This document shows, piece by piece, positions 26,584 through 36,603 of a DNA stretch of 64,000 nucleotides (position 1 is its first letter; each line of letters opens with the position of its first letter). Under the pieces are notes generated by a model. The model did no database searches. It worked only from the letters and a program-made list of their open reading frames with translations, and had not been told where the DNA came from. This stretch comes from Nostoc commune NIES-4072 (GTDB taxonomy: Bacteria; Cyanobacteriota; Cyanobacteriia; Cyanobacteriales; Nostocaceae). The position numbers and the translations under genes were made by a program. The stretch lies in NCBI RefSeq assembly GCF_003113895.1, contig NZ_BDUD01000001.1, forward strand, positions 186,001 to 250,000, in the 5' to 3' direction.

Positions 26584-27363
26584 ATGGCTATTAACAGAAT
26601 TTTTGTATTGGCAAAGAATGTGTTTCAGGAAGTGGTACGCGATCGCATCCTATTTATTATTGGTTTTTATGCGCTGATAATCGCCATTGCTTTCCGTGTC
26701 CTTCCTGAATTTGCAGCAACGACTGAAGACAAAATGTTTTTAGACTTTGGGATGGCGGCCATGAATGCCATCGGGTTAATTGTGACGATATTTATTGGTA
26801 CGGGACTGGTTAATAAAGAAATTGAAAAACGTACTATTTTGGTGTTAATTGCTAAACCTGTCAGTCGCAGCGAAATTATCGTCGGCAAATACTTGGGTTT
26901 ATCCGCAGTCTTAGCTGTGCTTGTCGCCACGATGACAATAATTTATCTATTATTTGTGCAATTTGGTAACATTTCTCATTCAACGACCAGCATTTTAATT
27001 GCTGCAATTTTCTTATTTTTACAGTTGTCATTAATCACGGCTGCGGCTATTACCTTCGGTGTTTTCACTGCTTCTTTACTGGCGACTGTTTTAACCTTTG
27101 CAGTATATTTAATCGGAAACATTACTCAAGATTTACTACAACTTGGTCGCCTGAGCCGCAACCCTGGTATGGAACGTCTAACTCAAGGTTTGTTTCTCAT
27201 CTTACCAGATTTATCTCGATTAAATTTAAAAAACGATGCCGTTTATGGTCTGCAAGCACTACCTGACACAACTGCATTGATTACAAATGCTGGCTATGGC
27301 TTACTTTATAGTGCTATGTTGTTAGCGATCGCTATTTTTATCTTTTCACAACGTGAATTTTAG
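26584..27363 (+). CDS. fraE: ABC-2 type permease FraE
   Basis: 259 residues with six membrane segments (ILFIIGFYALIIAIAFRVL, FGMAAMNAIGLIVTIFIGTG, YLGLSAVLAVLVATMTIIYL, IAAIFLFLQLSLITAAAITF, ASLLATVLTFAVYLIG and YGLLYSAMLLAIAIFIF). The GLVNKEIEKRTILVLIAKPV stretch is typical of ABC-2 permeases. It matches FraE in order and type; FraE is needed for filament integrity and heterocyst maturation in Anabaena. No ATPase gene is adjacent, so the partner must lie elsewhere. Third gene of fraCDE, 200 bases after fraD. Confidence 0.87.
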   Translation: MAINRIFVLAKNVFQEVVRDRILFIIGFYALIIAIAFRVLPEFAATTEDKMFLDFGMAAMNAIGLIVTIFIGTGLVNKEIEKRTILVLIAKPVSRSEIIVGKYLGLSAVLAVLVATMTIIYLLFVQFGNISHSTTSILIAAIFLFLQLSLITAAAITFGVFTASLLATVLTFAVYLIGNITQDLLQLGRLSRNPGMERLTQGLFLILPDLSRLNLKNDAVYGLQALPDTTALITNAGYGLLYSAMLLAIAIFIFSQREF

Positions 27364-27399
27364 TCATGGGGCATTAGGGCGAACAGAAACTTCTTTCCT

Positions 27400-27462
27400 A
27401 ACTAATGACAAATGACCAATGACTAATGACTAATAACTAATAACTAATAACTAATAACTATC
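27400..27462. repeat. TGACTAA/TAACTAA heptamer tract
   Basis: About nine 7-base units between the convergent fraE and pentapeptide gene, running into the stop codon of the latter (minus-strand codons for VISY). Confidence 0.85.
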
Positions 27463-28112
27463 TGAGGTTGCTCAATTGTGCCATCAGGCATAATAGTATC
27501 TCGGAGCTTGGCATAAATCAGGTTTGTCTCCCAAAGATTTGCCTTATTCAAGTTTGCCTTGGTTAAATTTGCCCATGTCAAGTCTGCACCAGTTAAGTTG
27601 GCCTCAGTTAAATTAGCTTCTAGTAATTTTGCTCCACATAGCTTTGCTCCTGTGAGATTTGCTCTGACTAAATTAGCTTCAATCAGTGATGCTTCAATTA
27701 ATTTGGATTCGCTTAAGTCTGCTTCTCTCAAATCTACATCACATAAAGAAGCACCCCAAAGATTACTACCTGTAAATTTTGCCCGCCATAAGAAAGTTCC
27801 GCACAAATTTGCTCGTGTTAAATCAGTATTAATCAAATTAGCTTCGCACAAAGATGCTTCATACAAATTAGTTTCGCGTAGGCTAGCTTGCATCAGATTC
27901 GCGCCACTTAAATTAGCACGAGTGAGGATACAGCCAGATAAATTTGCATCACGCAAATCCGCTCCGATGAAGTTAACACCACTTAAATCAATTCCTTTCA
28001 AGTCGATTCCACGCAAATCACATCCACTGAAATCTCGGCGCTGAAAATATTTATTTGTGATTTGACTTAATATAAATTCCTGTTGAGCAGCATAATTTTT
28101 CATGGTATTCAC
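27444..28112 (-). CDS. pentapeptide-repeat protein
   Basis: 222 residues, of which about 170 are pentapeptide repeats of the A(D/N)LxX form (for example GADLRDANLSGCILTRANLS and GANLMQASLRETNLYEASLC). Such repeats fold as a right-handed quadrilateral beta helix. The N-terminal 30 residues (AAQQEFILSQITNKYFQRRD) are a short non-repeat cap. No signal peptide. The function of such proteins in cyanobacteria is mostly unknown. The last codons lie in the heptamer repeat. The long plus-strand frame opposite is only its antisense. Confidence 0.87.
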   Translation of the reverse strand: MNTMKNYAAQQEFILSQITNKYFQRRDFSGCDLRGIDLKGIDLSGVNFIGADLRDANLSGCILTRANLSGANLMQASLRETNLYEASLCEANLINTDLTRANLCGTFLWRAKFTGSNLWGASLCDVDLREADLSESKLIEASLIEANLVRANLTGAKLCGAKLLEANLTEANLTGADLTWANLTKANLNKANLWETNLIYAKLRDTIMPDGTIEQPQIVISY

Positions 28113-28579
28113 CTCTGGGTGTAATTTATCTCAAAGGTCGAGTGTGATAGTTACCGTATATTGAGAGTACACCGCAAATGGAGATCATCTGAGTAAATAA
28201 TCAGAGATAAATTCCCAAAAAATCGCTAGGAGCTTGAAAATGCGTTTTTTAACTGGTTTTTAAAACAAAAAATGCTGACATAGGTCAGGAAACATTGATA
28301 AGTCAAGTAGAATCAATTAGGTCGATGAGAATAACTCAAAATCACCATTACTTCTGTCAGCACCCCACCTACACTCTTTAGTCTGCCAATTTTGGTTTTT
28401 TCATCAGGGATTAGTCATTACCAATGCACAATGGGCAATTAATAAATATCTTTATGAGTAGCTTAGTCTTCTTATTAATTGGGTTAGCGACTTTCTTCTT
28501 TGCTTTGAGGACTGTTGATTGTTATTACAAAAAAAGCGTAGGCTGTACCCACGCTGATTTTTAGATTACAAAATACATC
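28113..28579. other. intergenic region
   Basis: Between two minus-strand genes. No gene found. It shows a possible remnant around 28454-28520 (MSSLVFLLIGLATFFFALR frame, unsupported) and a terminator at 28529-28555. Confidence 0.4.
28529..28555 (-). terminator. terminator of the DUF3386 gene
   Basis: On the minus strand AGCGTGGG-loop-CCTACGCT forms an 8-bp stem with one G-T pair and is followed by seven Ts. It lies 25 bases beyond the stop of the DUF3386 gene. Confidence 0.85.
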
Positions 28580-29236
28580 TTAAGCAGCAACAGGTTCCAA
28601 CAACTTAATATCAGAGAAGATAAATTCTTGAATAGAAACTTGTCCTGCTGTCTCGGTGCGAATCTCCCGACGATTTAGAATAAAATAGTCACCAACTTTT
28701 TCATACTCATCGGTAAATTCGCTTCTACCGCCCTTTTGTTCGCCAGTCTTGGGGTCATGGTACACAGAGTCATAGCGGTGCGATAAGTAGCCTTCCCCAG
28801 TGTCGTGACTGCTGAAGGTGTCAATTGTCACATAAGTACCGTGAATTAAACGGTGAACATGGCATACTTCATTATTGCGGACTTTGTATTTATCGCCCTC
28901 AGCCTTACCACCAATTAAAAGCTCAACCGCACCAGTTTCGTCAGTTTTACCATAGCTAAAGGTATTGGCGCTGTGGGTATCTTCAAAGCTGCGGCGGATG
29001 CGGTGAATTGCTATCTCCCATGCTTGACCATGAATTGCTTTCTGGGCCGACTCGTCATCTACATCCAAAACTTCCGCTTTGAGATTGGCGTTGATGATTA
29101 CTTTGCCTGTAAACACTTTATCATCATGCTTAAAGGTAATATTTGCGGTATAACCAGGGAAATTCTTGTCCCAGGTGTAGCGGTTCTCATAAGCAGCCCG
29201 GAAAAGTTCCTGAGCAGAGAGTTGTGTAACTGTCAT
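28580..29236 (-). CDS. DUF3386 family protein
   Basis: 218 residues. It reads as the DUF3386 family of cyanobacteria and plants: AAYENRYTWDKNFPGYTANI at the N-terminus, AIHGQAWEIAIHRIRRSFED (about 68-87), ETGAVELLIGG, YVTIDTFSSHDTGEGYLSHR and a beta-rich C-terminus. Soluble, no signal peptide. Function unknown. It is divergent from a GAF-LuxR regulator, the two starts being about 100 bases apart, so the pair may share a control region. Confidence 0.8.
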   Translation of the reverse strand: MTVTQLSAQELFRAAYENRYTWDKNFPGYTANITFKHDDKVFTGKVIINANLKAEVLDVDDESAQKAIHGQAWEIAIHRIRRSFEDTHSANTFSYGKTDETGAVELLIGGKAEGDKYKVRNNEVCHVHRLIHGTYVTIDTFSSHDTGEGYLSHRYDSVYHDPKTGEQKGGRSEFTDEYEKVGDYFILNRREIRTETAGQVSIQEFIFSDIKLLEPVAA

Positions 29237-29337
29237 GTGCTTCTCCTAGTCGCTACTGTAAATTAGCGTTTTAGTTTCCTTGGTATTAGCATAGAAGTAA
29301 TTGTTGAGGCTTGGATAGTCCCCAACTGGGTACACTT

Positions 29338-30009
29338 ATGGTTAATTCTCTTCACGCCGTATTTGATGCGATCGCCAATGTCCAAAATGAGCAAGAATTA
29401 AGGCTAGCTCTCACGGATAAAATTGGTGAGCATTTTGGTGTGCAAAATTGGGGCATTTATTTCCTAGATGAGCAACCAACGGCCCAAATCGATGTTCAGG
29501 GCATTCCGGCAGTATGCTTAGAAAGTAATCCAGTCGGGCGCTACGTGGTTGAGCGTCACGCTCCCGCCCATGAACAGTTATTATTATCGCCAGGAGACTG
29601 GAAGCATTTTTGCTCACGTTCTGATCACGAACACGTAATGACTGGGCCAATTGTTTGCGATGGTCGTCTTGTGGGAACGCTTAACTTAGCTCGTGATAAG
29701 GGAAATCCGGCTTTTAATGGCAACGATTTAGCTGATTTGAGTGCCTTATGCATTCATTTATCAGCAAAAATGGCAAATCTACGGACAAAACCAAAAATAT
29801 CCCATTCTCTTTTAGTAAATCCTCTAACAGCGCGTGAGTTAGAAATTGCCGAATTAGTGGCGCAGGGGTTAACGAACGCGGAAATTGGAGAAAAACTTTG
29901 GATTACCCAAAATTCCGTTAAACAAGCTTTGAAGAGGATGTTTCGTAAGTTGAAGGTTTCGGCGCGTGCAGAAATGGTGGCAAAGCTACAAGAGATACAA
30001 GTTTCATAA
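29338..30009 (+). CDS. GAF-domain LuxR-family transcriptional regulator
   Basis: 223 residues from the ATG at 29338 (a TTG nine codons earlier also opens the frame). An N-terminal GAF-like region (about 15-140: FDAIANVQNEQELRLALTDK, then GQNWGIYFL-type strand and GPIVCDGRLVGTLNLARDKG) is followed by a LuxR helix-turn-helix: LTARELEIAELVAQGLTNAE, IGEKLWITQNSVKQALKRMF. The HTH residues are complete. No phospho-Asp receiver, so it likely binds a small ligand or senses redox through GAF. The target is unknown; the divergent DUF3386 gene is a candidate. Confidence 0.88.
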   Translation: MVNSLHAVFDAIANVQNEQELRLALTDKIGEHFGVQNWGIYFLDEQPTAQIDVQGIPAVCLESNPVGRYVVERHAPAHEQLLLSPGDWKHFCSRSDHEHVMTGPIVCDGRLVGTLNLARDKGNPAFNGNDLADLSALCIHLSAKMANLRTKPKISHSLLVNPLTARELEIAELVAQGLTNAEIGEKLWITQNSVKQALKRMFRKLKVSARAEMVAKLQEIQVS

Positions 30010-30500
30010 AAAGATGCAGTTTCGTTAATTCACATGAGCATGTAAGTGGGAAGTGGGGAATGTTGTACGGACTTTTTTCAGAAATCAAATGTCTTTTACT
30101 GCTTGCAAATAACAAGCTTTAATAGTTCTCTTTATTTATGCTAACTTACAAGGATATTGCTTAAAGTTATTTCTTTAGGACTTACGCACACTCTACGAAT
30201 TCTCGGCGCTCTTGGCGTCTTGGCGGTTCGAGAAATTAAGCTTTTTAGCAATTTTTGCGTAAGTCCTATTCTTATCTTGTATTAATCTGAATATTGCAGT
30301 AGGGGCGCACAGCTAACTGTACGCCCCTACTAAAGGACTATATTTTATGCAACTGAGAAAGACTACAATCTATGATCAGCGAGGGTAAGCGCGTTACCCA
30401 AGTATTAGAATTCGGTGGTTAGACACCAGCGCCCCTATTATTACTGTTTTATTGGCGAAAAGTTATTAGTACTTGCTGCCAATAGGCTATCGTAACGCAT
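30010..30500. other. intergenic region with MITE and hairpin
   Basis: Contains a TA-flanked MITE (30176-30268) and the hairpin GTAGGGGCG/CGCCCCTAC (30299-30330). Otherwise nothing is seen. Confidence 0.5.
30176..30268. mobile_element. 93-bp MITE with TAGGACTTACGCA ends
   Basis: Perfect 13-bp terminal inverted repeats TAGGACTTACGCA and TGCGTAAGTCCTA; both ends begin or finish with TA, as for elements moved by IS630/Tc1-type transposases that duplicate TA. No reading frame. Confidence 0.8.
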
Positions 30501-30902
30501 TTAGCGTCCAACTTTATTTGAGACATCTCTGGCTGCCTCTGCTGCACTGTCGCCTACATCACTAGCAGTTTCTTTAGCACCCTTTACGTATCCACCTCCA
30601 AACTCTTTAAAGGCTTCTCCTGACTGTTGCCCAATCTTCTGAAGTCTTTCACCAGGAGAATCTTCGGTTTCACGAGCATCTTTAAACCACTGCCCTACTG
30701 TTTTCGGTCTTTGGGCATCATTTTGCTCTACCTGTTGGCGAACTCTTTCCTTTAACCCTTCATTATTCTGCCCCTGGCCATAATTGACATTCGTTGTCAG
30801 CACTAGAAAACCAACTACGACAACAGCCAAAAAAGATTTTACCTGAAGTCCTTTAAGTAGGGAACTGATGTTAGCAATCGTCCTAGAAATCAAATTTATC
30901 AT
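30501..30902 (-). CDS. small exported or anchored protein
   Basis: 133 residues. A membrane segment near residues 22-38 (FLAVVVVGFLVLTTNVNYG) may be a signal peptide or anchor. The rest is polar: NEGLKERVRQQVEQN, GQWFKDARETEDSPGERLQK and a Gly/Ala-rich end (GGGYVKGAKETASDVGDSA). That end resembles stress-type amphipathic helices (LEA-like) but this is only a resemblance. Function unknown. Confidence 0.6.
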   Translation of the reverse strand: MINLISRTIANISSLLKGLQVKSFLAVVVVGFLVLTTNVNYGQGQNNEGLKERVRQQVEQNDAQRPKTVGQWFKDARETEDSPGERLQKIGQQSGEAFKEFGGGYVKGAKETASDVGDSAAEAARDVSNKVGR

Positions 30903-31902
30903 GCCAATTAGCTTTTTTTTTGACTACAAATAAAGATTAACTATAGAAAGGTAATTATCCTTCTAGCAAAAGGCATATTTTAGTTATAAAAAAGAAATAT
31001 ATTTTAAATCTTTGGGAAGAGGTGATTTTTTTGACGCTAATTGGTCATTGCAAGCGTAACACAGTGAAACAAAGCGATCGCAAAGTACAGATGTTGCGAT
31101 CGCTTTATTTTACAACTCTTAGAAAAGCTAGCTTGTTAAGCGAAGCTATACGCTTCATTCGCAATTGACTTGGAACGATTTTGGTAAATTCGCTTGCATT
31201 GGAATGCTCCCATTTTTTCACTCTACTAAAGAAAATCATTATCTTCAAAAAGCTACAACAACTCCAAGCGATTATCATTTACAAGAACTCAGAAAACTTG
31301 GGTGATATTGAGTCATTAGTCATTAGTCATTTGTGTTTACCAATTGGACTTTGGACAAATGACTTAGGACAACCTCACCAGTTGATATGCAACTTAAATG
31401 CCTATCTACTTAGGCAAGAAACCTGATTTTCTGTTGGGCTACCGCTTTGAAGACCATTGGAAAGAACCAATTGAAAATGTGAGAAAACGGTTGGGATTAG
31501 CATAAATTTCCCCAATTAATCCGAAAAAAGCTTTTTAATGCTCAATAACAGCTTTTTTAGGAGTCTCTCTTTCTATTTATAAATGATGCTTGAGATTACT
31601 TCGGCTGACAAATGTAGCACTAAATACATTTTTAATGCTACATTTGGTCTTTAATACAGATATAAATTAAGAAAACATGTATCTTTGGGTAGAAAAATTA
31701 TCTATCTTAAGAAACAGATACTTGATGAATAAAAATAAATAGCTACTAATAACAATCAATAGTAAGACGACTTTTAAGCTAGAGACATTTTGTCTAAATG
31801 AGTGGATTGATACCGTAATCCTTAGATATTAAAGGGCTTGCAGACGGCATAATCCACATTTTTTCCTCAACACGAGAACTGGTTCAAGTGGAAAGCCAAA
31901 GG
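30903..31902. other. 1-kb region without a firm gene
   Basis: Contains a hairpin built from two HIP1 sites (31071-31106), a TTAGTCATTAGTCAT repeat (31313-31330) and fragments of reading frame: MVNSLALECSHFF... (31181-31426) and, in another frame, LGKKPDFLLGYRFEDHWKEP (31398-31505). The second looks like the end of a coding sequence but has no start. These may be decayed gene pieces. The last ~300 bases are AT-rich and precede the metalloprotease. Confidence 0.45.
31071..31106. terminator. hairpin formed by two HIP1 octamers
   Basis: AAAGCGATCGCAA and TTGCGATCGCTTT are perfect complements 10 bases apart, followed by ATTTT. Each arm is itself a palindromic HIP1 site. Terminator role is possible but no plus-strand gene precedes it. 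Confidence 0.5.
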
Positions 31903-34653
31903 ATGAAATACTGGATAAGGAAATTCGCAATCTGTATAGTATTACTGTATAACTTGCTCATATCAAGTGATTACGCAGGAGCAAACCAACTTTCAAATAT
32001 TGATGTGCAACAATTAAATGCACTCCCGACGGTTGAAAACCTAGCAAGTGCTGACAATAATCTTGCTAAAAATAAAAAAGAAGATTTTTGCCAATTTAAT
32101 GAGATTGTCAAAAGAATAGATAAACTAGAGGGACTCTTTACCCTTTATTGCAGTGGCGATTCGGGCAAAATTTACTTAGAAATTAAACCAGAGCAGCTAA
32201 ATAAAGATTATTTAGCTATAGTTACATTGGAATCAGGCGTTGGGGAAAAGGGAATTTATAGTGGATTACCTCTATCTGATTTTATCTTCTACTTCCAACG
32301 AGTCAAGAATAGATTGCATTTTGTTGTTCGTAATGTGAAATTCCGCGCAGAAAGTAGACCAGAACAGCGATCGCTTGCTCGTTCATTTAGCGACTCAGTT
32401 CTTTATTCGCTCGAAATACACACTATTAAACCAGACGGTAAAAATATTCTAATCAGCCTAGATGAACTGCTAATGCAGGATTTCCCCGGCTTAACTACCT
32501 TATTAAAATACTCTTTGCAGGCTGATTATCACTTGGATACAAGAAAGTCTTATTTAGGTGATGTTAACAGCTTCGCAGAAAATGTAGAAATTGATTCTAT
32601 TTATGGTTTTTCATCATTAGAAGGAGCAAATTTAGTCACCGTACCCGATAGCAGGGCACTCACTCTGAAGGTACACTACAGTTTTTCTCAGCTTAGAGAA
32701 AACACTGGTTATATTCCTAGACTTGCAGATGACAGAGTAGGATATTTTATTACTGCTTTCCAAAATTTATCTAATAATAATGCTCACGAATCATTTGTCC
32801 GTTACATCAATCGTTGGCATCTAGAGCCATCAGATCCTAACGCCCCCTTATCTCCACCCAAAAAGCCAATTGTGTTTTGGATTGAAAATGCTGTGCCGCT
32901 AGAGTACCGCGATGCGATTCGTGAAGGTGTTTTGATGTGGAACAAAGCGTTTGAAAAAGCTGGATTTCAAAATGCTATTGAAGTGCAGCAAATGCCAGAT
33001 GATGCTGATTGGCAACCCGCAGATGTACATTACAATACTATTCGCTGGTTTAATTCTTTAGATGCAGGTTTTGCCAGAGGCCCAGTACGCGTTAACCCAC
33101 TCACCGGAGAAATATTGGATGCAGATATTATTGTGGATGCCAATATGGTGCGTTCAATTCAGCAAGAATATCATGCACTGATGGAAGCAAATTCATCTTT
33201 TACGAATGGACATTTTTCTCAACTGGACAAAAATCCATGCCCAGGTAATTTATCTGCAATGTTCTCGAAAGGTTTTAAAGCTTTTCCTGAACAACATTTA
33301 GTAGACAATGACTTCTGCTATAGCATGGAGTCTTCAGATCAAGCCGCAATGGGGGCATTGGCATTATCAATTTTGCCAAACACTACACCCAGTAGTGAAA
33401 CCATGAAAAAGTATGTGCATCAATATTTGCGTTCTCTAATTGCTCACGAAGTCGGGCATACTCTCGGTTTGCGCCACAACTTTCACGGCAGCACCATGTT
33501 AGCGCCCGAAGAATTAAATAATACTGAAATCACTCGCACTAAAGGTTTAGTGGGTTCGGTGATGGACTATCTACCCGTGAATATTGCACCACAGGGAATA
33601 CAACAAGGTGACTATTTCCCAGGAGTTGTTGGCCCTTACGACGAATGGGCAATTGAGTATGGTTATAAAAGAAGCCCATCAGTAGCACTTGAGGGAATCA
33701 TTCCAGAATCAGAAAAAACTTTTTTGGAACAGATTGCCCTGGTGTCGCCTCAACCAGAATTATCTTATGCAACTGATGAAGATATCTGGGATATTAATCC
33801 TTTGGCAAATGTCTGGGACATGAGTAGTGATGTGCTACTTTATTCGCAGTGGCAAATGGATAATGCCCGTTTTATGTGGCAGCGCCTTGACAAGGGTTAT
33901 CTATCGAAAGGCGAAAGTTATAGTAACCTGCGCGTCTCATTCAATAGAGTTCTTAAATACTATTTTCGCAACGCCACCTTACTTTCTAAATACATTGGTG
34001 GACAATCATTTCGGCGTCTCCATGCTAGTGATGATACTTCTTGGACATTTGTACCAGTTTCACTTTTAAAACAACGTCAAGCATTGACAAAGCTGCAAGA
34101 ATATGTATTTGCTGAGAATGCTTTCAGTTTTTCACCACAATTGTTGAATCAACTAGCACCATCGCGCTGGGAACACTGGGGTAGTTCTGTACCTAACAAC
34201 CGCCTTGATTATCCAATTCACGATCGCATTCTGGGTTTCCAAAGTGCTGTACTGCGATCGCTATTAGACAGCGATCGCCTGAATCGTTTACAAGACATAG
34301 AATTAAAAACTCTCCCTGGAGAAGCACTTTCCATCCCGGAACTGTTCGACACCTTGCAAACAGGCATTTGGACAGAAGTTTTAACCCCAGGAGAATCAAA
34401 GCCAATTTCTAGCATCCGCCGTTCATTGCAACGGGAACATCTGAATATTTTACTAGAGATGATGTTGGATACTAATGATACACCTGAAGATGGTCGAACA
34501 CTGGCTTGGTATGAATTGCGCCAACTGCAAAAAGCCATTGATGTCAGGCTCAAACAACTTAGTGAAAGCCTTGATATTTATACCCTAGCCCACTTAGAGG
34601 CTTCTGGCGATCGCATCGCTAAAGCATTAAATGCACAGTTAATTTCTAAGTAG
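31903..34653 (+). CDS. exported zinc-dependent metalloprotease (DUF4953/DUF5117 type)
   Basis: 916 residues from the ATG at 31903; a GTG five codons earlier is the alternative. A signal peptide is clear ([21 protein letters not shown]). The centre has the metzincin zinc motif [16 protein letters not shown] (HExxHxxGxxH, first His ~515) with the Met-turn candidate SVMDYLPVN downstream. The N-terminal region ([38 protein letters not shown]) fits DUF5117 and the region after the zinc site DUF4953. Such proteins are secreted or periplasmic peptidases; target unknown. Full length, single gene. Confidence 0.9.
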   Translation: MKYWIRKFAICIVLLYNLLISSDYAGANQLSNIDVQQLNALPTVENLASADNNLAKNKKEDFCQFNEIVKRIDKLEGLFTLYCSGDSGKIYLEIKPEQLNKDYLAIVTLESGVGEKGIYSGLPLSDFIFYFQRVKNRLHFVVRNVKFRAESRPEQRSLARSFSDSVLYSLEIHTIKPDGKNILISLDELLMQDFPGLTTLLKYSLQADYHLDTRKSYLGDVNSFAENVEIDSIYGFSSLEGANLVTVPDSRALTLKVHYSFSQLRENTGYIPRLADDRVGYFITAFQNLSNNNAHESFVRYINRWHLEPSDPNAPLSPPKKPIVFWIENAVPLEYRDAIREGVLMWNKAFEKAGFQNAIEVQQMPDDADWQPADVHYNTIRWFNSLDAGFARGPVRVNPLTGEILDADIIVDANMVRSIQQEYHALMEANSSFTNGHFSQLDKNPCPGNLSAMFSKGFKAFPEQHLVDNDFCYSMESSDQAAMGALALSILPNTTPSSETMKKYVHQYLRSLIAHEVGHTLGLRHNFHGSTMLAPEELNNTEITRTKGLVGSVMDYLPVNIAPQGIQQGDYFPGVVGPYDEWAIEYGYKRSPSVALEGIIPESEKTFLEQIALVSPQPELSYATDEDIWDINPLANVWDMSSDVLLYSQWQMDNARFMWQRLDKGYLSKGESYSNLRVSFNRVLKYYFRNATLLSKYIGGQSFRRLHASDDTSWTFVPVSLLKQRQALTKLQEYVFAENAFSFSPQLLNQLAPSRWEHWGSSVPNNRLDYPIHDRILGFQSAVLRSLLDSDRLNRLQDIELKTLPGEALSIPELFDTLQTGIWTEVLTPGESKPISSIRRSLQREHLNILLEMMLDTNDTPEDGRTLAWYELRQLQKAIDVRLKQLSESLDIYTLAHLEASGDRIAKALNAQLISK

Positions 34654-34677
34654 ACATAGGGAGTGGGGAGTAGGGAA

Positions 34678-34763
34678 TAGGGAATTGGGAATTGGGAATT
34701 GGGAATTGGGAATTGGGAATTGGGAATTGGGAATTGGGAATTGGGCATTGGGCATTGGGCATT
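34678..34763. repeat. AATTGGG/GCATTGG heptamer tract
   Basis: About ten 7-base GGGAATT units then three GGGCATT units, followed by C-rich (CTCCCCCTGC) repeats that supply the 3' end of the next gene. Confidence 0.9.
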
Positions 34764-35706
34764 AGTTATTCTCCCCCTGCTCCCCCTGCTTCCTCATCCC
34801 CCACTCCCTACTCCCCACTCCCCCAAGATACTTTTGCAATAAACCAATTACAACTTCGGGTATTTCCAAATGAGGTAATATTCCTGCATCTGCGATCGCA
34901 TAAAAATCTCGAATTGCACTTGGATTTAAATTTGCCAAGCGTCGTCCTAGTTTGATGCTGGTAAATTGTGCCTTTTCTCCCCAAAAAATGACTGTGGGAA
35001 TTGTCAGTTGTTTAATATATAAACTTAGATCAAAGTAAAGATCGCCCCGCAAAAATGACAAAGCGGCAAACTTGGCATTAGTCTGTTGTGCAGAGGTTAA
35101 ATAAGCCTCCACCATTTCTTGAGAAACTCGTTGTGATTTGGCAAACAAAAAACTTTGCAGAAAATTTCGGACTGCAATTTCATTTTCAGCACCAAGCATA
35201 TAAATAAAATTGTCCAACAGAGGCGCATTGATCACCGAAAGCGGAAGTCTGCGTCCAGCACCCTGCCCAAAATCATCAAATCCAGAGGGGGACACCAAAT
35301 ACAGTGCTTTGAATAAATTGGGTTGAACAATAGCTAAACGAATAGCAAAAGCGGCTGTTAGAGATGAGGCTACCACCGTCACAGGCTGACGACAAGTTTC
35401 AATGATAAACTCTGCGATCGTGCTGAGATAATCCCTAATTTTATAATCCCGGACTGGATGAGCCGATTCTCCCCAGCCGATTAGATCGGCAGCTAAAATG
35501 TGGTAATTAGAGGCAAAAGCCGGGTAAACTTTAGACCATTCATACGCAGACGCCCCACCACCAAAGTTATGGAGAAACAATAGTGGAGGTAAATCTTCAG
35601 TATCAGAAAACGCCCAAGGTGCATTCGTTTGGGTATAGTAAACCATTGCCCCCAAGGATGTATGGATAAGCTTATGTCCAAAGCCAGGAGGTTGAAACTG
35701 AAGCAT
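34762..35706 (-). CDS. alpha/beta hydrolase
   Basis: 314 residues. [20 protein letters not shown] (oxyanion region, HNFG in place of HGxG), [13 protein letters not shown], the nucleophile strand [18 protein letters not shown] (Ser in ASSLT rather than GxSxG), [14 protein letters not shown] and the His region [13 protein letters not shown] make up a complete hydrolase fold. The unusual nucleophile elbow is typical of one cyanobacterial subgroup. Substrate unknown. The last ~20 residues ([20 protein letters not shown]) are encoded by intergenic repeats. Confidence 0.87.
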   Translation of the reverse strand: MLQFQPPGFGHKLIHTSLGAMVYYTQTNAPWAFSDTEDLPPLLFLHNFGGGASAYEWSKVYPAFASNYHILAADLIGWGESAHPVRDYKIRDYLSTIAEFIIETCRQPVTVVASSLTAAFAIRLAIVQPNLFKALYLVSPSGFDDFGQGAGRRLPLSVINAPLLDNFIYMLGAENEIAVRNFLQSFLFAKSQRVSQEMVEAYLTSAQQTNAKFAALSFLRGDLYFDLSLYIKQLTIPTVIFWGEKAQFTSIKLGRRLANLNPSAIRDFYAIADAGILPHLEIPEVVIGLLQKYLGGVGSREWGMRKQGEQGENN

Positions 35707-35842
35707 AAAATTAAAAAGTATAGTTTAATGGCACTTTACCCGAAGGCAAAATTACGAGGTATAAAGTTAAGCTTACCGATAAATATCGGAGTAAGTAAAC
35801 TTTTTGTTTCCTAAGCTATTTCATATTTAATTTGCATACAAT

Positions 35843-36352
35843 TCATCCTTGTTTTTGATTACTATCTCCTGTGATCTGAACAAGTTGATTTAGGTTATCA
35901 CCACTGATGTGATAGGCTGCCCCAAAACCAACTACAAAACGACCTTCACTCGGAGTTAGCTGAAAAATCCGAAAGTCGGACAAGCCGCGCAAAACCTCGA
36001 TAATTTCACCAAACCGCCCTTGAAATTGCTCAACAATTTGATTCCACTTGTCAGTTTCACGCTCTATCAAATTTGCCGTACAATCAAAACTCAAACGACG
36101 ACGGGCAAAAATTAGATTACTCTTGGCTTCATCCTCGATAAACAAGACACTAACATGAGGATTGTCATAGAGATTTTTGGTATGAGTTGAAAGACCACTG
36201 ACGTAAATGTAGATGTTTTTAGAATCATCTATTACAAAGGGAGCATAACTAGCATTGGGTATTGCCTGTGCGTTCACGGTGCTAATAATTACACTCTCCA
36301 ATTCTTCTGGAAACTTTTCGTACTCAGCTTGAATGTCTTCAAGTTGGCTCAT
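35843..36352 (-). CDS. PNPOx/HugZ-like flavin-binding family protein
   Basis: 169 residues. The split-barrel pattern is seen in VIISTVNAQAIPNASYAPFV, YIYVSGLSTHTKNLYDNPHV and SVLFIEDEAKSNLIFARRRL, and a C-terminal GRFVVGFGAAYHISGDNL that matches the HugZ/HutZ heme-utilization relatives of pyridoxamine 5'-phosphate oxidase. It could bind FMN or heme; the exact reaction is not known. No neighbours of obvious relation. Confidence 0.8.
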   Translation of the reverse strand: MSQLEDIQAEYEKFPEELESVIISTVNAQAIPNASYAPFVIDDSKNIYIYVSGLSTHTKNLYDNPHVSVLFIEDEAKSNLIFARRRLSFDCTANLIERETDKWNQIVEQFQGRFGEIIEVLRGLSDFRIFQLTPSEGRFVVGFGAAYHISGDNLNQLVQITGDSNQKQG

Positions 36353-36603
36353 AAGTAAATTACCGTTTGATTAGGAACACCTCATTAAGTATCGTAACGT
36401 GATTGAGCGATGTCTACGACGGGCTATTTGGCGTTGCATGGAATGCCAAAGATTTGGCTTAAGGGAATAGGTTACAGGTTATAGTTTTCTCCTGTACCCT
36501 TTCCCCTAATTAAAGCAATTCAGCATTATCCAAGCTCTGAGTACCGGAGGATTTGGAGAAACAAACATTGGGCTAAACTGAAGAAAGTTATGAGGACGCA
36601 AAT

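Noticed and set aside
27559..28044. 161-residue plus-strand ORF opposite the pentapeptide gene
   Set aside because: Lys/Ala/Ser-rich antisense of the pentapeptide codons; codon periodicity belongs to the minus strand.
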